A stretch of DNA of 64,000 bases from Kingella potus (GCF_900451175.1 NZ_UGJJ01000002.1:631409-695408), one strand, 5' to 3'; shown: positions 17,415 through 27,226, numbered from the stretch's first letter. Notes: generated by a model from the letters alone, not told the origin. Program-made: numbers and translations.

Positions 17415-18152
17415 TTACTGCGGCGGCGTGTCTTTGGCGGCCATCGGCCCTTTGCCGTTGATTTCCTGCTGCCGCGCCTCTATCCATTCCTCGCAGCGGC
17501 GCATCAGCTCGGCCTCGCTGCCGCTGCCGTAGGGAATGGGTTCGCCGACAATCACGTCCACCGTGCCGGAATATTTGAGAAACGAATCTTTCGGCCAAAA
17601 CTCGCCGCTGTTGAGGGCAACGGGCACAATGTCCATTTCAAACAGCTTCGCCATCCGTGCCGCGCCGCTTTTGTAGCGTCCCTGTGCGCCCGGGGCAACG
17701 CGCGTGCCTTCGGGGAAAATCGTGATCCAGTAGCCCTCGTCGCGCCGCGCCCGCCCCTGTTTGGCAAGCTGGGTGCTGGCCTGCGCGCTGCCGCGCTCGA
17801 TGCCTATGGTTTTGACGATTTTCAAGCCCCAGCCGAAAAAGGGTATTTTAAACAGCTCGCGTTTGGCGACAAACACCTGTGGCGGAAAGATTTCCTGCAA
17901 GGCCAGCGTTTCCCACCCGCTCTGGTGTTTGGCGCAGATGATGGCGGGACGCGCGGGAATGTTTTCCGCGCCGGTGAGGCGGTATTTCAGGCCGACGACG
18001 TGCTTGAGCGACCACATCAGCACTTTCACCCACTGCCGCGCGACAAAGTGTGCGCCGTTGGGAACGGGCGCGGCCAGCAGGATAAACGGAAACATGGAAA
18101 TCAGGCTGGCGACGAGTATCAGCCAGTGCAGAAGGTTACGCGCCAGCAGCAT
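17415..18152 (-). CDS. plsC: 1-acyl-sn-glycerol-3-phosphate acyltransferase
   Basis: Converts lysophosphatidic acid to phosphatidic acid at the inner membrane. 245 residues. N-terminal hydrophobic segment, then acyltransferase motifs: KHQSGWETLA (motif I, with Glu in place of the usual Asp, as in several proteobacterial members), the IFPEGTR motif near 148-154, and VPVALNSG. The gene overlaps gmhB by 17 bases, an unusual but stable pairing in Neisseria (from memory). Confidence 0.92.
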   Translation of the reverse strand: MLLARNLLHWLILVASLISMFPFILLAAPVPNGAHFVARQWVKVLMWSLKHVVGLKYRLTGAENIPARPAIICAKHQSGWETLALQEIFPPQVFVAKRELFKIPFFGWGLKIVKTIGIERGSAQASTQLAKQGRARRDEGYWITIFPEGTRVAPGAQGRYKSGAARMAKLFEMDIVPVALNSGEFWPKDSFLKYSGTVDVIVGEPIPYGSGSEAELMRRCEEWIEARQQEINGKGPMAAKDTPPQ

Positions 18153-18717
18153 GGCCTGCCTCCTCGTTCTGCCGCTGCCGCTCCATCAGATATTGGGCGA
18201 AGGCGGAAAGGTTGTCGAACACCTGCGTGCCCTGCGGCAGCCTGTCTGCCGATTCGGCCAGCGTTTTTTTCCCTTTGCCGCTCAGCACCAGCACCGGACG
18301 GCAGCCCGCGCCCGCCGCAGCCTGTACGTCGCGCAGGCTGTCGCCCGCCATATAGGTGTCGGCCGCCTTGGCGTTGAAGCGGGCGAGAATGTCCTCCACC
18401 ATGCCGCTTTGGGGCTTGCGGCAGTTGCATTCGGCGGCGGCGGTATGCGGGCAGAACCAGATGCCGTCGATTTCGCCGCCCGCCTGCCGCACCAGCTTGT
18501 GCATTTTGGCGTGCATCTCGTTCAACTGCTGCATCGTGAAAAAACCACGCCCGATACCCGATTGGTTGGTGGCAACGGCGATGGTGTAGCCCGCCTGCGT
18601 GAGAAAGGCGATTGCGTCCATACTGCCATCGAGCGGCACCCACTCGTCGGCGGACTTGACGAAATCGTCGCGGTCTTGGTTGATTACGCCGTCGCGGTCG
18701 AGAATAATCAGTTTCAT
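18136..18717 (-). CDS. gmhB: D-glycero-beta-D-manno-heptose-1,7-bisphosphate 7-phosphatase
   Basis: HAD-family phosphatase of ADP-heptose synthesis for the lipooligosaccharide inner core. 193 residues. Catalytic DRDGVIN with D7 and D9, and the GmhB zinc site C89, H91, C97, C99. ATG 18717 (MKLIILDRDG) is the family start; the open frame upstream is not similar to anything. Overlaps plsC, so the two are cotranscribed and probably translationally coupled. Confidence 0.94.
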   Translation of the reverse strand: MKLIILDRDGVINQDRDDFVKSADEWVPLDGSMDAIAFLTQAGYTIAVATNQSGIGRGFFTMQQLNEMHAKMHKLVRQAGGEIDGIWFCPHTAAAECNCRKPQSGMVEDILARFNAKAADTYMAGDSLRDVQAAAGAGCRPVLVLSGKGKKTLAESADRLPQGTQVFDNLSAFAQYLMERQRQNEEAGHAAGA

Positions 18718-18910
18718 GAAAGGCTTTCGGAAAAAAATGCTGCGGCATTGTAGGCTGCGGACGCGCCCTGTCAAGACAGGCCGTCTGAAAAGGCCATTTG
18801 GCCGCACTGCCGCCCGTCCCGCTTCCGCGCCCGTTTTCGGACGGCCTGCCGCAAAACGTCCAAGCACCGTATAATATGCCGCCGAAATCATTCGAAGATT
18901 GGAAACAGCT

Positions 18911-19588
18911 ATGCGCCTCAACCGACAGTCCGCCCTGCGCCGTACCAACATCCTCGCCCCCGTCAGCCTGGTCTGCGGCATACTTGCGTGGACGCTGCTC
19001 CCCTTCTTTGCCGCCCTCGCCGCCATGTTTTGCGGCCACGTTGCCCATGCCAAAAGCAAACGGCTCAACGTCGGCGGGCGCGGCATGGCGATGGCCGGTA
19101 TGGTACTCGGCTACTCCGGACTGGCCGCCGCCGCCATCCTCTTCGGCGCATGGGTGGCCTTGCCCGAGGGCAAAAGCCTGTTCGGCGGCAGCGGCAAGGA
19201 CAAGCCTGCCGTAACGGAACACAGGCCGTCTGAAAGGCCGTTTGCCATAAAGCCCGCCGCACCCAAATCCTCCGTTGAGAAGCCCCTGCCCGCCGTTATC
19301 CCGCCGCAGGCGGAGGTTATTCTCGCCGCACAGAAAACCGTGGCCGAACGGCTGCAAAACGGCGAGCCGCTCGACGAAATCAACGAAAGTTTCGTTCAAG
19401 CCGAAGACCGCAACAGCCATTGGCAGAGCATCGAAGCCAAACAGGGCAGCATCATCGTTACCCCCAAGCCCGACAAACACGGCTTCTCCCGCCAAATCAT
19501 CCTGCTGTCCGCGCAGGAAGAAGGGCGGCTTACCTGGTCGTGCATCGGCGAATTGGAAGAAGCGGTCGAGCAGACCGTCTGCCGCTGA
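18911..19588 (+). CDS. DUF4190-like membrane protein
   Basis: 225 residues. Two membrane segments near the N terminus (about 17-45 and 58-85) with the DUF4190-type pattern LAPVSLVCGILAW ... GRGMAMAGMVLGYSGL. The C-terminal half looks soluble, with a helix rich in Glu and Gln, and a terminal cysteine pair. A DUS lies inside the gene (translated RPSER at about 107). The role is unknown. ATG 18911 was preferred to the TTG at 18899. Confidence 0.75.
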   Translation: MRLNRQSALRRTNILAPVSLVCGILAWTLLPFFAALAAMFCGHVAHAKSKRLNVGGRGMAMAGMVLGYSGLAAAAILFGAWVALPEGKSLFGGSGKDKPAVTEHRPSERPFAIKPAAPKSSVEKPLPAVIPPQAEVILAAQKTVAERLQNGEPLDEINESFVQAEDRNSHWQSIEAKQGSIIVTPKPDKHGFSRQIILLSAQEEGRLTWSCIGELEEAVEQTVCR

Positions 19589-19752
19589 AGCCGGGCGGCC
19601 GGACGATACTTGTCCGCCGCCGTACTTGAAAAAACGCCTGCCGCCGCCATAATGGCGGCCTTTGCGGCAACGCCCCTGCGGTGCAGGCAAACTCCCATCC
19701 GTTTTTACCAACCCGCCGTTTTCAGACGGCCCAACTTAAAGCGAGAGCAAAC

Positions 19753-20232
19753 ATGAGCGAGCAAGAAAACAAACAGGAAAACAGCAAACAGGACAATCAG
19801 GCCGAAGCGCAACCTGTTTTCAGCGTTGAAAAAATCTATGTCAAAGACCTGTCCCTCGAAGTGCCGCACGCGCCGCAGATCTTCCTCGAACAGGGCGAGC
19901 CCAATGTCGAAATGCGCATTTCCACCCAGAGCGACAAGCTGGAAGAGGGCTACTACAACGTTGCCGTAACCGTAACCGTAACCGCCCGTCTCGGCGAAGA
20001 GCGCGTCATGTTCCTCAACGAAGTAACCCAAAGCGGCATCTTCCGTCTGGAAAACATCCCCGCAGACGACGAAAAACTGCTGCTGGGCGTGGCCTGTCCG
20101 AACATTCTGTTCCCGTATGCCCGCGAAACCGTCTCCTCCACCATTACCCGCGCCGGTTTCCCGCCCGTCATCCTTGCCCCGATCAACTTCGAGGCAATGT
20201 TCCAACAGCAGCAGGAACAGGGCAACGCTTAA
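19753..20232 (+). CDS. secB: Protein-export chaperone SecB
   Basis: Tetrameric chaperone that keeps preproteins unfolded and passes them to SecA. 159 residues. KIYVKDLSLEVPHAP, the acidic SecA contact region and the C-terminal half NILFPYARETVSSTITRAGFPPVILAPINF are canonical. ATG 19753 has the AAAGCGAGAG region in front; a DUS lies upstream and a DUS terminator follows. Confidence 0.96.
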   Translation: MSEQENKQENSKQDNQAEAQPVFSVEKIYVKDLSLEVPHAPQIFLEQGEPNVEMRISTQSDKLEEGYYNVAVTVTVTARLGEERVMFLNEVTQSGIFRLENIPADDEKLLLGVACPNILFPYARETVSSTITRAGFPPVILAPINFEAMFQQQQEQGNA

Positions 20233-20254
20233 ACCGCGCCGCCGCGCCGGTAAC

Positions 20255-20294
20255 AGGCCGTCTGAAAACCCGTTTCGAGGTTTTCAGACGGCCT
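20255..20294 (+). terminator. DUS-pair terminator behind secB
   Basis: AGGCCGTCTGAAAACC / GGTTTTCAGACGGCCT, 16-base stem followed by TTCG. Confidence 0.85.
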
Positions 20295-20364
20295 TTCGTA
20301 TGGCGTTGCCGCCGCCGCTTTTGCCGCATGGGCTTTTCCCGTAGAATGCCGCCTTTGTTTTGTA

Positions 20365-20397
20365 TTCAGACGGCCTCGGACGCAGAGGCCGTCTGAA
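20365..20397. repeat. Outward-facing DUS pair upstream of the ABC exporter
   Basis: TTCAGACGGCCTC and GAGGCCGTCTGAA separated by seven bases; a perfect 13-base inverted repeat with the DUS in the opposite order from the terminators. Confidence 0.8.
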
Positions 20398-20419
20398 AAC
20401 GTATTGGTAAAGCAGATTA

Positions 20420-22264
20420 ATGATTAAAAAAATATTTTCTTGGTTTGAAAGCCGCATCGAAACCTATCCCGACGAAGTGTCGCTGCGGCCGGGGAAAACG
20501 CTGTTTCCCTTTATGTGGTCGGCCACCGAGGGCGTGCGCAAGTGGATTCTGATACTCGCGCTGATGACGGCGGGCATCGGCGTGATGGAAGCGCTGCTGT
20601 TTCAGTTTATGGGCAAGGTGGTGGACTGGCTGGGCAGATACACGCCCGAGACGCTGTTTGCCGAAAAGGGCTGGCAGCTTGCCGCAATGGCGGGCATGAT
20701 GGTGTTCGGCGTGCTGTGGATATTCGTTACTTCCAACGTGCGCCTGCAAACCTTGCAGGGCGTGTTTCCCATGCGCCTGCGCTGGAATTTCCACCGTCTG
20801 ATGCTGGGGCAGAGCCTCGGTTTTTACCAAGACGAATTTGCCGGACGCGTGTCGGCCAAAGTAATGCAGACCGCGCTCGCGCTGCGCGACGTGGTGATGA
20901 CCGTGGCCGATATGGTGGTGTATGTGCTGGTGTACTTCATCACTTCCGGCGTGATTCTGATCGCGCTCGACGGCTGGCTGCTGCTGCCTTTTGCCGGCTG
21001 GCTGGTCGGCTTTGTGCTGGTGATGAAGCTCTTGATTCCCAAGCTGGGCAAAACCGCCGCCGCGCAGGCCGACGCGCGTTCGCTGATGACCGGCCGCATC
21101 ACCGATGCCTATTCCAATATCACCACGGTCAAGCTCTTCTCCCACGGCGCGCGCGAAGCGGCCTACGCCAAGCAGTCGATGGAAGAATTTATGCTGACGG
21201 TACACGCGCAGATGCGGCTGGCGACGCTGCTGCACACATGCAGCTTCATCGTGAACACCTCGCTCACGCTCTCCACCGCCGCGCTGGGCATCTGGCTCTG
21301 GCATCAGGGGCAGGTGGGCGTGGGCGCGGTGGCCACGGCAACCGCAATGGCCCTGCGCGTCAACGGCCTGTCGCAATACATCATGTGGGAATCCGCCCGC
21401 CTGTTTGAAAACATCGGCACGGTGTCCGACGGCATGGACACGCTCTCCAAACCGCAGACGATTTTGGACAAACCCGCCGCGCTGCCGCTCAAAGTGGGCG
21501 CGGGCGAAATCAAGTTCGACCACGTCGATTTCTCCTACGAAGCAGGCAAGCCCCTGCTCAACGGTTTCAACCTCACCATCAAACCGGGTGAAAAAGTCGG
21601 CCTTATCGGCCGCAGCGGCGCGGGCAAATCCACCATTGTGAACCTGCTGCTGCGCTTTTACGAGCCGCAAAGCGGCACCATCACCATCGACGGGCAAAAC
21701 ATCAACGACGTTACCCAAGAAAGCCTGCGCGCCCAAATCGGCCTGGTAACGCAGGACACCTCGCTGCTGCACCGCTCCGTGCGCGACAACATCGTGTACG
21801 GCCGCCCCGATGCCACCGACGAAGAAATGTTTTCCGCCGCCGAACGCGCCGAAGCCGCCGGCTTTATCCCCAACCTGTCCGATGCCAAAGGGCGGCGCGG
21901 CTACGATGCCCATGTGGGCGAGCGCGGCGTGAAACTTTCCGGCGGCCAGCGGCAGCGCATCGCCATTGCCCGCGTGATGCTCAAAGACGCACCGATACTG
22001 CTGCTGGACGAAGCCACCAGCGCACTTGATTCCGAAGTGGAAGCCGCCATTCAGGAAAGCCTCGACAAAATGATGGACGGCAAAACCGTTATCGCCATCG
22101 CCCACCGCCTCTCCACTATCGCCGCGATGGACAGGCTCATCGTGCTGGACAAAGGCCGCATCGTCGAAGAAGGCAGCCACACCGAACTTTTGGCGCAAAA
22201 CGGCCTCTACGCCAAACTGTGGTCGCGCCAGAGCGGCGGCTTTTTGAGCGGGCACCACGATTAG
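20420..22264 (+). CDS. ABC exporter, fused membrane and ATPase domains
   Basis: 614 residues, a half-transporter of the MsbA/multidrug type. Six membrane helices in the first 330 residues, then an ATPase domain with Walker A GRSGAGKST near 397, Q-loop, signature LSGGQRQR, Walker B ILLLDEATS and the H-loop AHRLSTI. The substrate cannot be told from sequence. MsbA proper is usually shorter, so I leave the symbol empty. Flanked by DUS elements; single gene. Confidence 0.9.
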   Translation: MIKKIFSWFESRIETYPDEVSLRPGKTLFPFMWSATEGVRKWILILALMTAGIGVMEALLFQFMGKVVDWLGRYTPETLFAEKGWQLAAMAGMMVFGVLWIFVTSNVRLQTLQGVFPMRLRWNFHRLMLGQSLGFYQDEFAGRVSAKVMQTALALRDVVMTVADMVVYVLVYFITSGVILIALDGWLLLPFAGWLVGFVLVMKLLIPKLGKTAAAQADARSLMTGRITDAYSNITTVKLFSHGAREAAYAKQSMEEFMLTVHAQMRLATLLHTCSFIVNTSLTLSTAALGIWLWHQGQVGVGAVATATAMALRVNGLSQYIMWESARLFENIGTVSDGMDTLSKPQTILDKPAALPLKVGAGEIKFDHVDFSYEAGKPLLNGFNLTIKPGEKVGLIGRSGAGKSTIVNLLLRFYEPQSGTITIDGQNINDVTQESLRAQIGLVTQDTSLLHRSVRDNIVYGRPDATDEEMFSAAERAEAAGFIPNLSDAKGRRGYDAHVGERGVKLSGGQRQRIAIARVMLKDAPILLLDEATSALDSEVEAAIQESLDKMMDGKTVIAIAHRLSTIAAMDRLIVLDKGRIVEEGSHTELLAQNGLYAKLWSRQSGGFLSGHHD

Positions 22265-22272
22265 GCGCAAGG

Positions 22273-22320
22273 CGGGAGGCCGTCTGAAAACACGAAACAG
22301 CCTGTTCAGACGGCCTCCCG
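22273..22320 (+). terminator. DUS-pair hairpin between the ABC exporter and dprA
   Basis: CGGGAGGCCGTCTGAA / TTCAGACGGCCTCCCG, a 16-base stem with a 16-base loop. Confidence 0.8.
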
Positions 22321-22344
22321 CCTGTCAAAACAAAGGGAAACGCA

Positions 22345-23565
22345 ATGCACGGACAAAACGAACGCGAAGCCTGGATCAAGCTCGCCCTCATGCCCCACAT
22401 CGGCTCGGAAACCTTTTTACAGCTGGTAAAACACTTCGGCAACGCCCTAAACGCATGGCAGGCGGGATGGGACGAAGTACGCCCGTTTCTCGTCCGCAAA
22501 CAGGCGCAGGACGCATGGGCAAACCGGCGCGGCGAGGCCGAACGCGCCGCCGCCGCCGCCCTGCGCTGGGAAGAGGGCGCAGACTGCGGCCTGCTGCTGT
22601 TGTGCGACGACGGTTTTCCCACACTGCTCGGCGAAGGCCTGACCCCGCCGCCGCTGCTGTTTGTGCGCGGCGACACCGGATTGCTGCGCCGCCCCGCCGT
22701 TGCCCTGGTCGGCAGCCGCCACGCTTCCCCGCAGGCCGAACGCATCGCGCACGATTTCGGCCGCGCCCTTTCGCAGCAGGGCATTACCGTCGTCTCCGGC
22801 ATGGCGGCAGGCATAGACACCGCCGCCCACCGTGGCGCATTGCAGGGCGCGGGCGGCACGATAGCCGTATGGGGCACCGGCATCGACCGCATCTACCCGC
22901 CGTCCAATAAAAACCTTGCCTACGAAATCGCCGCCAAAGGCCTGGTGGTCAGCGAATTTCCGTTGGACACCCGCCCGCTGGCCGGCAACTTTCCCCGCCG
23001 CAACCGCCTGATTGCCGCCCTGTCGCAGGCCGTGCTGGTAGTGGAAGCCGCCCTCGAATCCGGCTCGCTGATTACCGCGCGGCTGGCGGCGGAAATGGGG
23101 CGCGAAGTCATGGCCGTGCCCGGCTCGATTGACAACCCCCGCAGCAAAGGCTGCCACAAGCTCATCAAAGAGGGCGCGAAACTCACCGAATCGCTGGAAG
23201 ACATTTTGAGCGAATGCCCGCACCTGTTGCCAAAAGACACGGCTTCATCATATTCTATAAATAGAGAAACACGGCACGGCGGCCAAACGGACATTCAGAC
23301 GGCTGCCGAAACACAGATACAGAGGCCGTCTGAAAAGACGGAAACGCCGGAAAAAGCCGCGCAAAATCCGTCTGCTCCGGCGCAGCGGCAGACGGAGGCG
23401 GAAAACGGCCTGCTTGCGGCGATGGGCTACGATCCCGTCCATCCCGACGCGTTGGCCGAAAGGCTCGGCCTCCCCGCCGCCGACATCTTCGCCGCCCTGC
23501 TGGAACTCGAACTCGAAGGCCGCGTTGCCGCAGCCGCCGGCGGCTGCTACCAGAGAATCGGATAA
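22345..23565 (+). CDS. dprA: DNA processing protein DprA
   Basis: Loads RecA on incoming single-stranded DNA in natural transformation. 406 residues: N-terminal helical domain, the Rossmann-like DprA core (VGSRHASPQAER, VVSGMAAGIDTAAHRGAL, GTGIDRIYPPSN, FPRRNRLIAALSQAVLVVEA) and a C-terminal winged-helix (YDPVHPDALAERLGL). The linker before the winged helix contains one DUS in frame. The presence of dprA fits the DUS-rich, transformable background. Confidence 0.95.
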   Translation: MHGQNEREAWIKLALMPHIGSETFLQLVKHFGNALNAWQAGWDEVRPFLVRKQAQDAWANRRGEAERAAAAALRWEEGADCGLLLLCDDGFPTLLGEGLTPPPLLFVRGDTGLLRRPAVALVGSRHASPQAERIAHDFGRALSQQGITVVSGMAAGIDTAAHRGALQGAGGTIAVWGTGIDRIYPPSNKNLAYEIAAKGLVVSEFPLDTRPLAGNFPRRNRLIAALSQAVLVVEAALESGSLITARLAAEMGREVMAVPGSIDNPRSKGCHKLIKEGAKLTESLEDILSECPHLLPKDTASSYSINRETRHGGQTDIQTAAETQIQRPSEKTETPEKAAQNPSAPAQRQTEAENGLLAAMGYDPVHPDALAERLGLPAADIFAALLELELEGRVAAAAGGCYQRIG

Positions 23566-23577
23566 AACAGACATCGG

Positions 23578-23633
23578 GGCCGTCTGAAAACGCGGCACGG
23601 CGCAGCCGCATCCCGCACCATTTTCAGACGGCC
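23578..23633 (+). terminator. DUS-pair hairpin between dprA and smg
   Basis: GGCCGTCTGAAAA and TTTTCAGACGGCC, loop of about 30 bases. It may end part of the dprA transcripts. Confidence 0.65.
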
Positions 23634-23660
23634 TGACAATATTTCAAAGAGAACGGACAC

Positions 23661-24116
23661 ATGGCGGAACTGATAGCCTTTTTGATCGAACACTTCCAAA
23701 ACTTTGCCGACTGCCCCACCGGCGGCGACCTGTGCAACATACTGGAAGAAGTCGGCTTCGGCGAAACCGAAATCCGGAAAATCCTGACCCTGGTCGACGT
23801 GCTGAACGAAGAATCGCAGCTGCAAACCGGCAGCCAGAGCGCGGGCGGCCTGCGCGCCTACTGGCCGGAGGAAATCGAACGCCTGCCCGCCGAAGTGCGC
23901 GGCCTGCTGCATTCGCTCGAACAGGCCGGCGCATTGGATGCCGGGCAGCGCGAATTCGTCATCAACGCCCTGATGTTCATGCCTGCCGAAGAAATTACTG
24001 CCGACACCGCCAAAGTCATGACCCTGCTGGTGTTGTGGGCGCAAAACGCCGAATTGCCCGTTTTAATCGGCGACGAACTGATGGCCGCCCTGCACGGGCA
24101 GGCCACCATGCACTAA
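23661..24116 (+). CDS. smg: Smg family protein (DUF494)
   Basis: 151 residues, all-helical, acidic. Often found behind dprA in proteobacteria, as here. The end EEITADTAKVMTLLVLWAQ is typical of Smg. The biochemical function of the family is not established. Confidence 0.9.
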   Translation: MAELIAFLIEHFQNFADCPTGGDLCNILEEVGFGETEIRKILTLVDVLNEESQLQTGSQSAGGLRAYWPEEIERLPAEVRGLLHSLEQAGALDAGQREFVINALMFMPAEEITADTAKVMTLLVLWAQNAELPVLIGDELMAALHGQATMH

Positions 24117-24150
24117 ACCATACGTTCGGACAACACATTATCCGTTCCTT

Positions 24151-24189
24151 TTTCAGACGGCCTACCCCACAAGGGCAGGCCGTCTGAAA
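24151..24189. repeat. Outward-facing DUS pair upstream of topA
   Basis: TTTCAGACGGCCT and AGGCCGTCTGAAA with a 13-base gap, between smg and topA. Confidence 0.75.
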
Positions 24190-24228
24190 TACCGAAACGG
24201 CGTATCTGCCCATACCGGAGAAAACAAA

Positions 24229-26538
24229 ATGGCAAAAAACCTTGTAATCGTCGAATCGCCCTCAAAAGCCAAAACACTGAAAAAATATTTGGGTGGCGAT
24301 TTTGAAATACTCGCATCCTACGGCCATGTACGCGATTTGGTGCCCAAAAACGGCGCAGTCGATCCCGACAACAACTTTGCCATGAAATACGAACTGGTTT
24401 CCCGCAACATCAAACATGTCGATGCCATCGTTGCCGCCGCCCGCGAGGCGCAAAACCTCTATCTCGCCACCGACCCGGACAGAGAAGGCGAGGCCATTTC
24501 CTGGCACTTGCAGGAAATTTTAAAATCCAAACGCGGCCTGAAAAACATCAGCCCGCAGCGCGTCGTGTTTCACGAAATCACCAAAAGCGCCGTACTCGAA
24601 GCCATCGCCCACCCGCGCGGCATCGAAATCGACCTTGTCGATGCCCAACAGGCACGGCGCGCGCTCGACTATCTCGTCGGCTTCAACCTTTCGCCGCTGT
24701 TGTGGAAAAAAATCCGCCGGGGCTTGAGTGCCGGCCGCGTACAAAGCCCCGCCCTGCGCCTGATTTGCGAACGAGAAAACGAAATCCGCGCTTTTGAAGC
24801 ACAGGAATACTGGACCGTCCATCTCGACAGTCACAAAAACCGCAGCAAATTCACCGCCCGCCTCGTGCAATGGCAGGGCGAAAAACTCGAACAGTTTTCC
24901 CTGCCCGACGAAGCCGCACAGTCTGCCGTACTGAAAGAGCTGGAAGGCAGAGAAGCCGTTGTCGCCGCCGTAGAAAAGAAAAAGCGCAGCCGCAACCCCG
25001 CCGCGCCGTTTACCACCTCCACCATGCAGCAGGATGCCGTACGCAAACTCGGCATGACCACCGACCGCACCATGCGTACCGCCCAGCAGCTTTACGAAGG
25101 CATCGATGTCGGACAGGGCGCAACCGGCCTCATCACCTATATGCGTACCGACAGCGTTACCCTTTCCGACGAAGCGCTGGTCGAAATCCGCCACTACATC
25201 GAAAACAAAATCGGCAAAGAATACCTGCCCGCCGCCGCCAAACACTACAAAACCAAATCCAAAAACGCCCAAGAAGCCCACGAGGCCATACGTCCGACTT
25301 CGGTTTACCGCACGCCCGAAAGCGTGAAACCCTTTCTCACCGCCGACCAGTTCAAGCTGTACCAAATGATTTGGCAGCGCACCGTGGCCTGCCAGATGAC
25401 GCCCGCCAAATTCGACCAGACCACCGTCGATATTGCCGTGGGCAGCGGCGTGTTCCGCGTAACCGGCCAAGTACAGACCTTTGCCGGTTTCTTGAGCGTG
25501 TATGAAGAAGGAACAGACGACACCGACGAAGGCGAAGAAAACAAAAAACTGCCCGAAATGAAAGAAGGCGAGCAACTGCCCGTCGACAACATCTACAGCG
25601 AACAACACTTCACCAGCCCGCCGCCGCGCTTCAACGAAGCCACACTGGTCAAAGCACTCGAAGAGTTCGGCATCGGCCGCCCCTCGACCTATGCCAGCAT
25701 TATCTCCACCCTGAAAGACCGCGAATATGTAACGCTCGAACAAAAACGCTTCATGCCCACAGACACCGGCGAAATCGTCAACAAATTCCTCACCGAACAC
25801 TTCGCCCAATACGTCGACTACCACTTCACCGCCAAACTCGAAGACCAGCTTGACGAAATCGCCAGCGGCAAACGAGAGTGGATACCCGTGATGGACAAAT
25901 TCTGGAAGCCCTTCCACAAACAGGTTGAAGAAAAAGAAGGCATAGAACGCGCCAAATTCACCACCGAAGAGCTGGACGAAACCTGCCCCAAATGCGGCAG
26001 CCACAAACTGCAAATCAAATTCGGCAAAATGGGACGCTTCGTTGCCTGTGCCGGTTATCCCGAATGCAGCTACACACGCAACGTTAACGAAACCGCCGAA
26101 GAAGCCGCCGAGCGCATCGCCAAAGCCGAAGCCGAGCAGGCCGAGCTCGACGGGCGCGAGTGCCCCAAATGCGGCGGACGGCTGGTGTACAAATACAGCC
26201 GCACCGGCAGCAAATTCATCGGCTGCGCCAACTACCCCAAGTGCAAACACATCGAACCTTTGGAAAAACCCAAAGACACCGGCGTCGAATGCCCGCAATG
26301 CAAAAAAGGACATTTGGTCGAACGCAAATCGCGCTACGGCAAACTGTTTTACAGTTGCAGCACCTATCCCGACTGCAACTACGCCACTTGGAATCCGCCG
26401 CTGGCCGAAACCTGCCCCAAATGCCAATGGCCGGTATTGACCGTCAAAACCACCAAACGCTGGGGCGTGGAAAAAGTCTGCCCGCAGAAAGACTGCGGCT
26501 GGAAAGAGCAAATCGAACCGCCCGCACCGAAAGCCTGA
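24229..26538 (+). CDS. topA: DNA topoisomerase I
   Basis: Type IA topoisomerase that relaxes negative supercoils. 769 residues. The Toprim domain begins NLVIVESPSKAKTLKKYLG; the catalytic tyrosine is Y304 in GLITYMRTDS; four zinc ribbons with CxxC pairs end the protein (from about 585, starting CPKCGSHKL, CPKCGGRL, CPQCKKGHL and CPKCQWPV). The last ribbon has a CPQKDC second half. Shorter than E. coli TopA, whose tail is longer. Confidence 0.96.
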   Translation: MAKNLVIVESPSKAKTLKKYLGGDFEILASYGHVRDLVPKNGAVDPDNNFAMKYELVSRNIKHVDAIVAAAREAQNLYLATDPDREGEAISWHLQEILKSKRGLKNISPQRVVFHEITKSAVLEAIAHPRGIEIDLVDAQQARRALDYLVGFNLSPLLWKKIRRGLSAGRVQSPALRLICERENEIRAFEAQEYWTVHLDSHKNRSKFTARLVQWQGEKLEQFSLPDEAAQSAVLKELEGREAVVAAVEKKKRSRNPAAPFTTSTMQQDAVRKLGMTTDRTMRTAQQLYEGIDVGQGATGLITYMRTDSVTLSDEALVEIRHYIENKIGKEYLPAAAKHYKTKSKNAQEAHEAIRPTSVYRTPESVKPFLTADQFKLYQMIWQRTVACQMTPAKFDQTTVDIAVGSGVFRVTGQVQTFAGFLSVYEEGTDDTDEGEENKKLPEMKEGEQLPVDNIYSEQHFTSPPPRFNEATLVKALEEFGIGRPSTYASIISTLKDREYVTLEQKRFMPTDTGEIVNKFLTEHFAQYVDYHFTAKLEDQLDEIASGKREWIPVMDKFWKPFHKQVEEKEGIERAKFTTEELDETCPKCGSHKLQIKFGKMGRFVACAGYPECSYTRNVNETAEEAAERIAKAEAEQAELDGRECPKCGGRLVYKYSRTGSKFIGCANYPKCKHIEPLEKPKDTGVECPQCKKGHLVERKSRYGKLFYSCSTYPDCNYATWNPPLAETCPKCQWPVLTVKTTKRWGVEKVCPQKDCGWKEQIEPPAPKA

Positions 26539-26562
26539 CCTGTGCCATAGCGGCAAAAACAC

Positions 26563-26597
26563 AGAGGCCGTCTGAAAACATTTTTCAGACGGCCTCT
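26563..26597 (+). terminator. DUS-pair terminator behind topA
   Basis: AGAGGCCGTCTGAAAA and TTTTCAGACGGCCTCT with a short loop. Confidence 0.85.
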
Positions 26598-26803
26598 GCC
26601 TTTGGCAGGATATATCGTGTGGCGGCGCACGTGTTCTTTATTTGACAGGCCGCCCTCCCGACAAGCCCTTCACACCGCGTGTACCGTTCTGCAACACCGG
26701 CACGGAATTCGTTCGGAGCAGCCTCTGCCGTCAGGTAAGGCTTGCGGCACCGCCACGCACGCGGTTGCGGATATTTACACAGTTTTTGCAAAAAAAGGAA
26801 AAC

Positions 26804-26867
26804 GAGGCCGTCTGAAAGCACGTGTCCGGCACGTCCGAAATGCAGTTTTACGTTTTTCAGACGGCCT
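26804..26867. repeat. Inverted DUS pair
   Basis: GAGGCCGTCTGAAA and TTTCAGACGGCCT separated by 37 bases. Confidence 0.75.
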
Positions 26868-26914
26868 GTTTGCTGATGCGGATTGGCCGTATGCGGTGTG
26901 CGGCACAAAGTTTT

Positions 26915-26956
26915 GAGGCCGTCTGAAAACCGTTTTTGCGATTTTCAGACGGCCTT
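26915..26956. repeat. Inverted DUS pair
   Basis: AGGCCGTCTGAAAA and TTTTCAGACGGCCT with a 13-base spacer, followed by TTTT. Confidence 0.8.
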
Positions 26957-27186
26957 TTATATTGTCAGAAAAGCCCAGCCTGCTCCGGCAGTGTGCCGCC
27001 TGTGGTTTTACCGTACAAGGCAAGTACCGCCATTTCTGCGGAATCACAGGTAAAACCTTTGACAAGGGCTTTTATGCCCGAAGAGTGGGAAAACGGTCTG
27101 CTGCGTCAGGCGACTGATTGGAATACGGTGCGCCTGTTTCTCCGCATGAACCCATAAACAGCCCTATAATCGGCATATTTCGGTTT

Positions 27187-27226
27187 GAGGCCGTCTGAAA
27201 ACCGCTTTTTGGTTTTCAGACGGCCT
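27187..27226. repeat. Inverted DUS pair in front of the DUF4349 gene
   Basis: AGGCCGTCTGAAAACC and GGTTTTCAGACGGCCT, 25 bases upstream of the start codon of the lipoprotein gene, so within or next to its promoter or leader. Confidence 0.8.

Noticed and set aside
27074..27157. 27-residue frame starting MPEEWENGLLRQATDW
   Set aside because: No ribosome binding site, no conservation evidence; probably part of decayed sequence.
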